This document shows, piece by piece, positions 26,629 through 35,384 of a stretch of DNA of 64,000 bases. The position numbers were made by a program, and so were the translations under genes. Source of the DNA: Chitinophagaceae bacterium (lineage in GTDB: Bacteria; Bacteroidota; Bacteroidia; Chitinophagales; Chitinophagaceae). The stretch spans positions 123,577-187,576 of the forward strand of contig JALHNJ010000008.1 in the NCBI GenBank assembly GCA_022843585.1, read 5' to 3'. Within the stretch, counting starts at the first letter, position 1. The number at the start of each line of letters is the position of its first letter. A model generated the notes under the pieces. The model was not told the origin of the DNA and ran no database searches. It saw only the letters and a program-made list of their open reading frames with translations.

Positions 26629-29600
26629 TCAATATAAGCTGCATCAGCAGTACCATCATCTTCATCCGTATAAAACTCTTTGGCACTTTTTCTTTTTGAG
26701 TAGAGCATTTTTTTAAGTTCCTTTTTCAGGAAAGTATTCATCATTTCTTCTTTCACTTTTATGTTCGTAAACCCAGTAAAATCATATTCATTAGCATGTC
26801 TTCGCAGGGCTGATAGCGGAGGATAAAAGACATAATTGTTCCCTACCAATGAATCCGAAAAATCAAACTTATTGGGGTCTTGTGGTAGTAATCCAACTGT
26901 TGCCAGTTTCCAGGTTAAATCATCTTTTTTCTGCTTGTATTTGAAGAAATAAATAAATCCATTTTTGCTTTTATGCTCTGCCTTCAATCTGCCAATATAA
27001 GCAATGGTGTCTGGCTTACCATATGACTTTTTCTCGAGCAAAGCACTCCTGCCTAAATCTAAATGATTGTTGAAGGCTATAGGAAATTTGTCTTGTTTCT
27101 TTCTTTCCTTTAAGTCCGTATATAATTCATACCGATACTCATCCATGCCTGCAAAATAATTCAGCATTGTGTCAGGAAAAGGTTTGTTATTGTCCATTAA
27201 CAATACCATCGTATTATACTTAAGTCTTTTGTCTTTAGAAGACAGCATTTGCTGTATCAATGGTTTCACAGAAGCATTTGCATCCCAATAGGGTAACAGT
27301 AAAGTTGCATAAAGACTTAAATCATCGTTACCAGAATCATCCTCGTCTTCATGGTCATAATAAGAAGTCGACTTCTTTTCCGTTTTGCTTTCTTCTGCTT
27401 TGGCAATGGCAATTTTCTTTTCTGCAATAACCTGCTTTTTTAATTCATGTTTGGCTTCCAGCATAAATTTACTGTAATACATATCGTAATCCTTCGAAGC
27501 TACCAGGTTACTATCTACCATTTTGCCCAACAATTTCATGATATTACTCTTATAATCTTCCAAATTCAACAATGGTAATAAGTCAGGCAATATTGTTCGG
27601 GTGAGTTTTAGCGAATCAGAAAGTTCATCTAAAAATTTTCCATCATCATAACTATAGTTTGGGGAATATGAAAAATTTCTGTTTAAAGAGCTATAGTCGG
27701 AATAACTATTAACCGCAAAATCCAATACAGGTGGTTCCGTATTAATTATATCCCGAAATGTTTGATAGGCTACAGACGTTTTTTGCTGCAGCAAATTTTC
27801 CAACACTGCATATTGCAATTGTATGGTATCGCCCAGCGCATAATACAGCTCTTTCAGGTAGGCTGCTGATGCATTTGTTTTAATGTCCCCCAACTTGCTT
27901 ATCAATGCTTTTTTGGTGTCAAGATATTTCTTTTTTGTCCAGCTTAGTTGATTAATTACATTTTTTAGCTGTGGCAAATCCGTTGAATCTAATTCAATGG
28001 TAGTAATACTTTTCACAGCCCGTTTGTACAATACAGTATCGGTGCTCATAAAATCTTCAAAAAATAAATTAGATTTTTTGACGAACGGATTAACACCTTT
28101 CAGTGTATCAACCGGTGTAAACGTTTCGTAAAATGTATTTATAAATGAGCTGGGTTTTGTCAACGTATCTATTTGTGTAAGCAGCGAAAATCCAATACCA
28201 TCTTTGTAATACGTTTTATACCTGAGAGCCCTGCTGCTACCTGTATCTGTAAGCATCAATTCCCAAACCTTTGTTTTATTAGGTAATTCTATTTTTTTTC
28301 TCGACTTAATAATCCATGTACTATCATGCGAAAAACTTCCTTCATTATCCTTGTCTAAAGCACTACTATCTTTTGTATAATAATACCTTGGCGAACGGTA
28401 AAAAGAAATGTATATTTTTTCTCCCGTAGTATCATTGCTGATTGTTTTATTTCTGAAAGCCCCAGCTTCCAACAAATCAATTTCTGATTCTTCATCAGCG
28501 TCATCATCATCACCACCAAAATAATTGTAACGGGGAATATCTAGTTTTATCTTTTTATCTTCCGGGAATACGGGAGTTTTTACGGTATAATAAAGTGAAG
28601 TGTCTTTCTGCAATTTTACTTCGCTGTATACAAATGGTTTTATTTCAAAAGAGTTTAGAAAATCTTTCATAGCCACTGTCTCCTGCTTACCCCGTGCTAT
28701 TAATGTATAATAATGCGGCCCCTGAACAAGAAACCTTGTCATATATATTGCGCCGCTCTTATCCTTAAAATTGCTCTCTAAGGCAGCATATCCCTTATAG
28801 GTTGTTTGCTTACGGCTCAATTGCGAGTCAATAAACTCAGACGACATAAAACTTTCCTCCAACAAACCGAGGTCGAAGGTGTCTTCCTCCACAAAACCAT
28901 AATTATGAATATCAGTTTTTATAACACGGTAATGTGTTCCGGTCTGTTTATCTTCTGCATCATAAATCCAACTTCCATCGTTACCAATATATGGTACATG
29001 TGGCATATTTACTGCAAAGCCTCCATGAGGAGGAGAAAATTTTTTCCAATCGCTGGCTACTGGCACTATACCATTTTTAAATTCCTTTAATTGTATACTT
29101 CCAAAAAATCGCTTTGCTTCATCCCCGGTCTGCACATAATCACCTGTGCCACTCATCTTAAAAAAGATAATTTCAAACGGTGTAATGAAAATATTATACC
29201 GCTGCATATCTCCTCTGCGTGTACGATTGATTATGTCTAGCCCTTTGTAACCATTTTTAGTAATAGCTGTTTTTGTAATAATTTTCCCCGGTACATTCTC
29301 ATACAACAAACTGTCGATTTTCCTATACACATTTTCTGCATTGTGATTCCACATCCAGGCATTGGTCATTACACGGGTTACCATATAGTAACTACCATTG
29401 GCCATATCTGCATACTGCCGCTGGTCAAGTGCCGCATCTTCGCCAAACTTGTAAAATTTGCCGGGTATATCTACTTTAAACAAACCATCATCCGCAGTTT
29501 CTGTTTTAAAAGAAACCGGTACTTTAATTTTATCAACCAGGTCTTTTGTTTTACTGGCCCTCTCTCCCATTTTTACAGGGCGAAGTTTATAGCCGCTATC

Positions 29601-30467
29601 ACGAAGCATTTCAATAACACCCCTGTTGCCGGGTAAATGTGCTGCACCAACACCCACAAATAAAATAGTACCGGATTTAATTATCGAATCAATGGAGTGT
29701 GCCTGTATTTCGTTTCTCTTGTATAAAAATTTTTCATCAAAAGCTTCGGAAAAACTGTTGTACTTATTGATAGAGTCCAGCAAATCAAGATTACCCGTTC
29801 TATATGCTTCCTGCAATTTATCGGCAGAATATTCTTCATCCCTGTCTCCATAGCTTCTTACTTTTTTATTTTTTTCCTTGGCTGCATCTTTATATGCTTC
29901 AGCCATTAATCGCATACTTTCTCCATAGTCTTCTACCCCGGCTATTCTTTTTCCCCATTTCTTTCCGCATTGAAAAATGTACATATCCAAATAAGTATCT
30001 TCTTCAAAATCGCTGGATTCATTTCCATAACTGCGATACAACAAATTGTTGATTGTTGACGGGCTACTGTAAAGCGAACGTTCAATTTTATTATCGTATT
30101 TATAAAATTTAAGTGTGTTGATGCTTAAATATTCTGAAGGAGCAGCAGAAAATCCTTTATAACCCATTTGACCGTATCCATAACCTTCGGTGAGGTCGTA
30201 CTTACTCATATCTTCCTGCCATGTTTCCGGATTTGTTTCCAATGCCACCATTTGTGCACTGCGGAGAGCAATATAAAACGAGTCAGGTAAATTGAACGCA
30301 ATCTTGCTGCTTACATGCATGGTGCCAATCAGATAAGATGGTTTTTTAAGACCATTGCCGGTAATCTCCCAGAGAAGGCTGGGGTATTTTTTTTCTTTCG
30401 GTTTTACCTGGGCAATGCCCGCAAAAAATAAGGAAAGGCAGATAAGAAGAGATAAGGTTCGTTTCAT
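26625..30467 (-). CDS. Giant TraB/GumN-family secreted protein
   Basis: 1280 residues, about four times a normal TraB/GumN protein. Signal peptide MKRTLSLLICLSLFFAGIAQ, then a TraB domain to ~residue 300 with GTMH (48-51) and GVGAAHLPG near 270. The rest has no recognised domain: a beta-rich part (~310-800) that repeatedly shows patterns such as IPGKFYKFGE and GFAVNMPHVPYIG, and a helical C-terminal part (~830-1280) resembling repeat helices, with an acidic patch near residue 1040. TraB-like enzymes are thought to be metalloproteases. Same-strand neighbours are absent. Confidence 0.82.
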   Translation of the reverse strand: MKRTLSLLICLSLFFAGIAQVKPKEKKYPSLLWEITGNGLKKPSYLIGTMHVSSKIAFNLPDSFYIALRSAQMVALETNPETWQEDMSKYDLTEGYGYGQMGYKGFSAAPSEYLSINTLKFYKYDNKIERSLYSSPSTINNLLYRSYGNESSDFEEDTYLDMYIFQCGKKWGKRIAGVEDYGESMRLMAEAYKDAAKEKNKKVRSYGDRDEEYSADKLQEAYRTGNLDLLDSINKYNSFSEAFDEKFLYKRNEIQAHSIDSIIKSGTILFVGVGAAHLPGNRGVIEMLRDSGYKLRPVKMGERASKTKDLVDKIKVPVSFKTETADDGLFKVDIPGKFYKFGEDAALDQRQYADMANGSYYMVTRVMTNAWMWNHNAENVYRKIDSLLYENVPGKIITKTAITKNGYKGLDIINRTRRGDMQRYNIFITPFEIIFFKMSGTGDYVQTGDEAKRFFGSIQLKEFKNGIVPVASDWKKFSPPHGGFAVNMPHVPYIGNDGSWIYDAEDKQTGTHYRVIKTDIHNYGFVEEDTFDLGLLEESFMSSEFIDSQLSRKQTTYKGYAALESNFKDKSGAIYMTRFLVQGPHYYTLIARGKQETVAMKDFLNSFEIKPFVYSEVKLQKDTSLYYTVKTPVFPEDKKIKLDIPRYNYFGGDDDDADEESEIDLLEAGAFRNKTISNDTTGEKIYISFYRSPRYYYTKDSSALDKDNEGSFSHDSTWIIKSRKKIELPNKTKVWELMLTDTGSSRALRYKTYYKDGIGFSLLTQIDTLTKPSSFINTFYETFTPVDTLKGVNPFVKKSNLFFEDFMSTDTVLYKRAVKSITTIELDSTDLPQLKNVINQLSWTKKKYLDTKKALISKLGDIKTNASAAYLKELYYALGDTIQLQYAVLENLLQQKTSVAYQTFRDIINTEPPVLDFAVNSYSDYSSLNRNFSYSPNYSYDDGKFLDELSDSLKLTRTILPDLLPLLNLEDYKSNIMKLLGKMVDSNLVASKDYDMYYSKFMLEAKHELKKQVIAEKKIAIAKAEESKTEKKSTSYYDHEDEDDSGNDDLSLYATLLLPYWDANASVKPLIQQMLSSKDKRLKYNTMVLLMDNNKPFPDTMLNYFAGMDEYRYELYTDLKERKKQDKFPIAFNNHLDLGRSALLEKKSYGKPDTIAYIGRLKAEHKSKNGFIYFFKYKQKKDDLTWKLATVGLLPQDPNKFDFSDSLVGNNYVFYPPLSALRRHANEYDFTGFTNIKVKEEMMNTFLKKELKKMLYSKRKSAKEFYTDEDDGTADAAYID

Positions 30468-30522
30468 AAAGGAAGAGTAGCCGGAATTATGTGGTCAGAG
30501 ATCCGGTTTATTTAGTGTAAAA

Positions 30523-30530
30523 CAAATTTA
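30523..30530 (-). promoter_or_regulatory. -7 box of the TraB-family gene
   Basis: Minus strand TAAATTTG matches TANNTTTG, 55 bases upstream of the ATG at 30467. Confidence 0.5.
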
Positions 30531-30657
30531 AGATGCCCGCCAGCAATAAAAGCATAAAATTATTTTGAAAACCAATGATTTGGCTGTTGAATCCGACTTA
30601 ATATTGTCATCTGCATAGAATGTGAAAATTAAAATACCTTTTTAGGGCAAAAAACCG

Positions 30658-30665
30658 TACTTTCG
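30658..30665 (+). promoter_or_regulatory. Probable -7 box of queA
   Basis: TACTTTCG differs from TANNTTTG at one position. A start about 30670 would give queA a leader of ~115 bases holding the structure at 30688-30755. The rest of the 318-base gap (30468-30657) shows only the divergent TraB promoter. Confidence 0.4.
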
Positions 30666-30687
30666 CCAGCTTTTAAAGCAGTCGTTT

Positions 30688-30755
30688 TGACCAAACCTGG
30701 CGCCGTAAGGCCGGATTAGGATCAACTCTCCGGCTACATTAACCGGTTTGCGTCA
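30688..30755 (+). ncRNA. Structured 5' leader of queA (candidate cis-regulatory RNA)
   Basis: Outer stem: TGACCAAACC (30688-30697) pairs with GGTTTG-C-GTCA (30745-30755), 10 bp with one bulged C. Inside, GGCCGGA (30709-30715) pairs with TCCGGCT (30729-30735) around a 13-base loop. A competing small hairpin, GCC-GTAA-GGC (30702-30711), would disrupt the inner stem. The element ends 30 bases before the queA ATG. I do not recognise it as a known riboswitch class; preQ1 or SAM sensing would be natural for queA but is only a guess. Confidence 0.5.
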
Positions 30756-30785
30756 TGAGACTTGTATATAAACCCCAATTTACTC

Positions 30786-31835
30786 ATGAAGCTTTCACAA
30801 TTCCGATTCGACCTTCCTTTAAACCTTATTGCCCAAACCCCCACCAAGAGACGTGAAGATGCCCGTATGATGGTTGTTAACCGTCACACTGGAAACATTG
30901 AGAACAAGCACTTTCGTGATATTCTTGATTATTTTGACGATAAGGATGTATTTGTAGTTAATAACACCAAAGTTTTTCCTGCCCGTATGTATGGCCGCAA
31001 GGAAAAAACAGGTGCTAAAATTGAAGTGTTTCTGCTGCGTGAATTGAACCGCCCTAACCGCCTTTGGGATGTTATAGTTGATCCCGCAAGAAAGATCCGT
31101 GTAGGCAACAAACTTTACTTTGGCGACCAGGAAGACCTGGTAGCAGAAGTTATCGATAATACCACCAGCCGTGGCCGTACCATTCGTTTTTTATGGGAAG
31201 GCAGCGAAGAAGATTTTAGGGCTCAGTTAGAAAAGCTTGGAGAAACTCCTTTGCCTAAGTACATTAAGCGTAAGCCTGATGAAGAAGATAAAGAACGTTA
31301 CCAAACAGTTTATGCAAAACATGAAGGAGCTGTAGCAGCACCAACTGCCGGTTTGCATTTTAGCCGTGAGCTCATTAAACGTTTGGAGATAAAAGGAATT
31401 CGTTTTGCAGAAGTTACATTACATACGGGTCTGGGTACTTTCCGCCCGATAGAAGTTGAAGATCTGAGCAAACATAAAATGGATGCTGAGTACTACAACA
31501 TTGATGAAACCGCTTGTAAGATTGTAAATAGGGCGAAAGAATACGGTCATCGTATTTGCTCAATCGGCACTACTACAATGCGTGGAATGGAGTCATCCTT
31601 CACTGCACAAAAATTATTAAAACCATCAGAAGGCTGGACGAATATGTTCATTCACCCACCGTATGATTTTAATATTGCTGATTCATTGGTTACCAATTTC
31701 CACCTTCCAAAAACAAGCTTACTAATCATGACTTGTGCTTTTGCCGGCTATGAATTAGCAATGGAAGCGTACAAAAAAGCGATTAAAGACAAATACAGGT
31801 TCTTTAGTTATGGTGATGCATTGCTGATCATCTAA
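30786..31835 (+). CDS. queA: S-adenosylmethionine:tRNA ribosyltransferase-isomerase
   Basis: 349 residues from the ATG at 30786; an earlier ATG at 30762 would add eight residues and lies in the leader. [36 protein letters not shown] and [14 protein letters not shown] are QueA signatures. The enzyme transfers the ribosyl part of SAM to preQ1-modified tRNA to make epoxyqueuosine. The lone gene is followed by a strong terminator. Confidence 0.95.
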   Translation: MKLSQFRFDLPLNLIAQTPTKRREDARMMVVNRHTGNIENKHFRDILDYFDDKDVFVVNNTKVFPARMYGRKEKTGAKIEVFLLRELNRPNRLWDVIVDPARKIRVGNKLYFGDQEDLVAEVIDNTTSRGRTIRFLWEGSEEDFRAQLEKLGETPLPKYIKRKPDEEDKERYQTVYAKHEGAVAAPTAGLHFSRELIKRLEIKGIRFAEVTLHTGLGTFRPIEVEDLSKHKMDAEYYNIDETACKIVNRAKEYGHRICSIGTTTMRGMESSFTAQKLLKPSEGWTNMFIHPPYDFNIADSLVTNFHLPKTSLLIMTCAFAGYELAMEAYKKAIKDKYRFFSYGDALLII

Positions 31836-31858
31836 CTTAACCATACTCTCATTTATTT

Positions 31859-31887
31859 ACAGCTTCACTTTGTGAAGCTGTTTTTTT
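31859..31887 (+). terminator. Rho-independent terminator of queA
   Basis: ACAGCTTCAC-TTT-GTGAAGCTGT, a perfect 10-bp stem followed by TTTTTT, 23 bases past the queA stop. Confidence 0.9.
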
Positions 31888-31904
31888 GTGTACCGAACTT
31901 GATT

Positions 31905-31955
31905 GCTACTATCAGCCCAGTTGCGTCGCACTCTTGATCTTTCTATTCGCTACTC
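31905..31955 (+). repeat. Dispersed intergenic repeat, copy C
   Basis: Contains GCTACTATCA, TTGCGTCGCACTCTT and TTCGCTACTC in the same order and spacing as copy A. It lies between the queA terminator and the plug-domain gene. Confidence 0.65.
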
Positions 31956-32081
31956 GCCATTTTGTATCACCTCATTCCAATCACAATAAATGATTTACGC
32001 ACAGTTTATACTTAATCATATAATTCTTAACGCTTCCCTAACAGCATTATTTAGTAAATTACTGATGGAGGAAAACAGTAT

Positions 32082-32552
32082 ATGAAAAAAATTCTTGTTT
32101 TATTTGCCCTATGTTTATTTTTTATCGCTTCGTTTGCCCAATCTTATAAAGGCTCTGAAGAAAATAAAAGCATTCAGCAAAAACTCAATGATGAATATTG
32201 CACCGGCTTTTTCAAATCTGCCGACGGACAAATTTTGGATGTTGCTTCCGACCTATCCAGCAATGCCTATTTTAATATTTTAGATTGGATGCAGGGAAGA
32301 GTGTTGGGTATACAAATTTACAGAACAACATCAGGAGTGAGTGTGCCGGTAATTAGAGGAACCGTGCCGGGCATTTATGTAGATGAGATGCCGGTAACTT
32401 TAAGCTTTCTCAATTCCTTACCTGTTTTTGATATTGCGATAATCAAAATCATCCGATCACCTTTTATGGGTGGGTTTAATGGTGGCGGTGGCGCTATTGC
32501 CATCTATACAAAGAATGTAGAGGAAGGGGACGAAGAAGCTGATTCAAAATAA
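32082..32552 (+). CDS. Isolated TonB-receptor plug-like secreted protein
   Basis: 156 residues with a signal peptide (MKKILVLFALCLFFIASFAQ). The sequence NILDWMQGRVLGIQIY, VPVIRGTVPGIYVDEMPV and IKIIRSPFMGGFNGGGGAIAIYT follows the plug domain of SusC/TonB-dependent receptors, but there is no beta-barrel. It may be a remnant or a free-standing plug-like adaptor. GGAGG at 32067-32071 is an unusual Shine-Dalgarno-like site for this genome, 10 bases from the ATG. It ends two bases before the stop of a convergent gene. Confidence 0.75.
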   Translation: MKKILVLFALCLFFIASFAQSYKGSEENKSIQQKLNDEYCTGFFKSADGQILDVASDLSSNAYFNILDWMQGRVLGIQIYRTTSGVSVPVIRGTVPGIYVDEMPVTLSFLNSLPVFDIAIIKIIRSPFMGGFNGGGGAIAIYTKNVEEGDEEADSK

Positions 32553-32554
32553 AT

Positions 32555-33790
32555 CTATTTATCAATTGGTGCGTAATCTACCGGCACCAGGTTTGCCATT
32601 TTTTCACTCCATGACCAGTAGGAAGAAGTAGAAAAATCCCTGGGATTAAAATAGTTACCGCCTTTATCAATAACGATATACATATCATTCAGTAAGCTTA
32701 CATAAGAATGCTGAAATATTCGTTTGGGAGAAAAAGTAACCCGGTTATAGGCAGTTTCTTCATCCTCATTTTTATAGACGATGTATAAGAATTGATCAAA
32801 GTACAAAATCTTATACTCTCCTTCTGTTTTCGCAATCAGACTATCTGCCGTTAACAAGTTTGTTCCTACTGCTTCTGTAAAATCTTTTTCCTGCAATATC
32901 TTCCGGTAATATACTAATGAATCTTGCGGGTGAGAAGAGCCGGAGTCATTTCCTACCGATACTGTCATGTTGCTAAAGACTTGGGTAAACCTTGCCGGCT
33001 TATAAACTTCTTTTACTCTTTGTTTCTCTAAGTTTGGTGTACGGGTAAGTCGTCTTACATCAAATCCGTTTTCCTGCAATTTATTATCATACAAACTCTT
33101 CATAAAATGCGGTATAGAACCTTTGTATGCAATATCACGGTTCATTTTCCAGCGATTTTGTAATCCTTTCCGCAAATTTGTCATTTCCTCGAAATAGGTA
33201 TAACCCAGATATATAAAACTTTGCTTCCTAAAATTAATCTCAAACTCTTCTAATTGGTAATGCACCATATATCCAAGTGCTTTATTTTCCAACAGAATTG
33301 GTTTATCAGCATATGCCTGTAAGCGGTTACTTTTTTTATAGTATCTGAAACGGATTGCTTTTTCATTTTTAATTTTACAAAGCGTCGCATTCTCTGATGT
33401 TCCTACAAAGTAGTCCATGAATGTTTTCCCCCATCTTTCCCATCCACCTTCTTCATATTGTTCAATCGTTACGTTCTGTAGTTCTTTTACTTTCACCGTC
33501 AACTCTACTTTTAACTTTAGCGGTAACTGTTCGCTACTAAAACTATATACGTTAGTCTCATATCCAATACATGAAATTACAAGGTCATGCTTCCCAGATG
33601 GAATATCAATCAACTCAAAATTGCCTGCATTATCCGTAACAGTTCCTTTTGATGTACTGCTTATAAATACACTACTACCGGCAATAGGAACACCGGTAAC
33701 ATCATTCACCACACGGCCTTTTATTGTTCTTTGTGCAGTTGCATCAAAGAAAAGGAGCAGGAAAAATGAAATTGCCGGTATGAGTTTCAT
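32555..33790 (-). CDS. Secreted protein with N-terminal CarbopepD_reg-like domain
   Basis: 411 residues, signal peptide ending near DATAQ. Residues ~21-100 form a carboxypeptidase regulatory-like (beta-sandwich) domain: TIKGRVVNDVTGVPIAGSSV, GTVTDNAGNFELIDIP and VISCIGYET. The remaining ~300 residues are a mixed alpha/beta domain common to many such proteins in Chitinophagaceae, with no known function. Its start codon lies inside a perfect 15-bp hairpin (33769-33801). It is downstream of the DUF3570 gene on the same strand, but 122 bases separate them. Confidence 0.82.
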   Translation of the reverse strand: MKLIPAISFFLLLFFDATAQRTIKGRVVNDVTGVPIAGSSVFISSTSKGTVTDNAGNFELIDIPSGKHDLVISCIGYETNVYSFSSEQLPLKLKVELTVKVKELQNVTIEQYEEGGWERWGKTFMDYFVGTSENATLCKIKNEKAIRFRYYKKSNRLQAYADKPILLENKALGYMVHYQLEEFEINFRKQSFIYLGYTYFEEMTNLRKGLQNRWKMNRDIAYKGSIPHFMKSLYDNKLQENGFDVRRLTRTPNLEKQRVKEVYKPARFTQVFSNMTVSVGNDSGSSHPQDSLVYYRKILQEKDFTEAVGTNLLTADSLIAKTEGEYKILYFDQFLYIVYKNEDEETAYNRVTFSPKRIFQHSYVSLLNDMYIVIDKGGNYFNPRDFSTSSYWSWSEKMANLVPVDYAPIDK

Positions 33791-33801
33791 ACCGGCAATT
33801 T
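33769..33801 (-). promoter_or_regulatory. Perfect hairpin enclosing a start codon
   Basis: AAATTGCCGGTATGA (33769-33783) and TCATACCGGCAATTT (33787-33801) are exact reverse complements separated by three bases. In the minus-strand mRNA the ATG at 33790-33788 sits near the loop end of the stem and codons 3-8 form the other arm. This should block initiation unless opened. Confidence 0.65.
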
Positions 33802-33912
33802 ACTAAAGCATTTTTTAAGAAAATATGTATTAACCTTAATTAACCTATTATCCAACCCAATCTCCCCAATCTTGTAATCAAAGAAATAAACAATTTCAAA
33901 GCGACTAATTTG

Positions 33913-35121
33913 CTATTTAAATTTCATACTTAGCGTTATAATATCAGAATTTAAGCCATTTGTTCTTGAATAATGTCCATACCTCATTTCCAACATACTG
34001 ATTCTCTGTATACCCAACACCCCTTTGAGGGGAGTAATTTTAAATCCTGCCCCATAAAAATTACTATTGAACTTTGACAAGTCATAGTTACTGGTGAAAT
34101 ATTGATCGGCAGTAGTATGCATTTTATAGGGCGCAAAATAATCTACCGCCGTTTGAGAATAATAACGATAAAAAGGTATAACTGAAAAATAAGGGTTGAT
34201 TTTTATTGGTGTTTCCAGGTTAATGGTATGGGCATTTAACCCCCAGTTATCATGATAATACCGATAAAATCCTCTTACAATAATCTTATCTCCCAGAAAA
34301 TAGCTGGCTCTTATTCCTAAAGGAATTTTGGTTCTGGTATCCGGCAAATTTTCTACTACTACGGCATTATTATTTAAATAAACTCTGTGAAAAGGTAAAC
34401 CAAGAAAACCTTGCTGCTTTATCATTTCAGCAATAAACATTACTTGCAACCGCTTATTAATAATATGCGAATAGGACAATGAACCACTGTATGATTTTCT
34501 TGATCTATTTTCATAATCATCTTCATCATCACCCCCACCACCACTGCCCGTAGGTCTTAGCTCTATTGGCAAAATATATTTAAGTTTATCAAGAAATACC
34601 TGGGCCTTTGCTGTAAACTCGCCATTACGGTTTTTTGTTTTTTGTGCAAACATTGCATTCACTCCGATAGATTGGTAATCAAATTCAGAAGACAATGCGA
34701 CTCCAACACCAATAGTAGAACCTTTCTTTTGATTTTCAACTGACCAGCTTAAAGAAGGGAATAATCTTGAATCAGCTCGGGAAGCACCAGAAACAGTATG
34801 TGGATCAACATTGTCAGACGAAGCCGAAGTATAATGGTCAAACCCTATTTCAATATCATAGGTATGCTTCCTTTCCTTTTTATCCCAGCGGGTAAACTTA
34901 ACATCAATAACGGTCGAAATATCCGTAAGTTTTTGAGTGCCGATACCACCTGTTACAGCCGAATTATTTCCATCTTGTTTATAATAACTTGTTACAAGAT
35001 TTGCTTCCTCAAAACTTAATTTGCGGCTCTTATATCCTGCACTGTCTTTAGGGTTGGTTTGCGCAAATGATGCAAAAAAAGTCAGCACTATTCCAGCAAC
35101 CGATAAACAAATTCTTTTCAT
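33913..35121 (-). CDS. DUF3570 outer-membrane barrel-like protein with flavinylation-like SGAS motif
   Basis: 402 residues. Signal peptide MKRICLSVAGIVLTFFASFAQ. A long run of amphipathic beta-strands (for example VIDVKFTRWDKKERKHTYDIEIGFDHY) and a final strand ending SMKFK suggest an outer-membrane barrel, matching DUF3570. Residues 103-114 read DNVDPHTVSGAS; S111-S114 is SGAS, similar to the D-x-x-SGAT site that ApbE modifies with FMN in NqrC/RnfG. It is the last gene of the thioredoxin-ApbE-DUF4266-DUF3570 operon, so covalent FMN attachment is a reasonable hypothesis. Function is unknown. Confidence 0.82.
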   Translation of the reverse strand: MKRICLSVAGIVLTFFASFAQTNPKDSAGYKSRKLSFEEANLVTSYYKQDGNNSAVTGGIGTQKLTDISTVIDVKFTRWDKKERKHTYDIEIGFDHYTSASSDNVDPHTVSGASRADSRLFPSLSWSVENQKKGSTIGVGVALSSEFDYQSIGVNAMFAQKTKNRNGEFTAKAQVFLDKLKYILPIELRPTGSGGGGDDEDDYENRSRKSYSGSLSYSHIINKRLQVMFIAEMIKQQGFLGLPFHRVYLNNNAVVVENLPDTRTKIPLGIRASYFLGDKIIVRGFYRYYHDNWGLNAHTINLETPIKINPYFSVIPFYRYYSQTAVDYFAPYKMHTTADQYFTSNYDLSKFNSNFYGAGFKITPLKGVLGIQRISMLEMRYGHYSRTNGLNSDIITLSMKFK

Positions 35122-35144
35122 TGAAATGATTTTAAAATGACTAA

Positions 35145-35384
35145 TTAGTTACATCCACATCCGCCTCCGGTTTTACCACCGTTAGCTCCAGATGCGCCTT
35201 CCCGATAACTTTGAAAACTCATTTCTGTTTTTTCTATTTTTCGGGCACTTAATGTCATTTCACTATCATTCAATTTATTTTTCTGATATTCTTTTACCGT
35301 TGTGCAGGAAGCAAAGGCTATTGCCGAAAAAAACAAGGCGAGTGCAATCATTCTAGCTGTACTTCGTTGGTGGTTTTTTTTCAT
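35145..35384 (-). CDS. DUF4266 small lipoprotein
   Basis: 79 residues with lipobox AFASC (C27). The mature protein begins CTTVKEYQKNKLND and ends in a Gly-rich tail GGKTGGGCGCN with two cysteines (C76, C78). SGAN at 65-68 weakly resembles an ApbE target site. Its ATG overlaps the apbE stop by 4 bases and DUF3570 follows 23 bases later. DUF4266 proteins are of unknown function; the tight coupling implies a shared role with ApbE and the barrel protein. Confidence 0.85.
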   Translation of the reverse strand: MKKNHQRSTARMIALALFFSAIAFASCTTVKEYQKNKLNDSEMTLSARKIEKTEMSFQSYREGASGANGGKTGGGCGCN

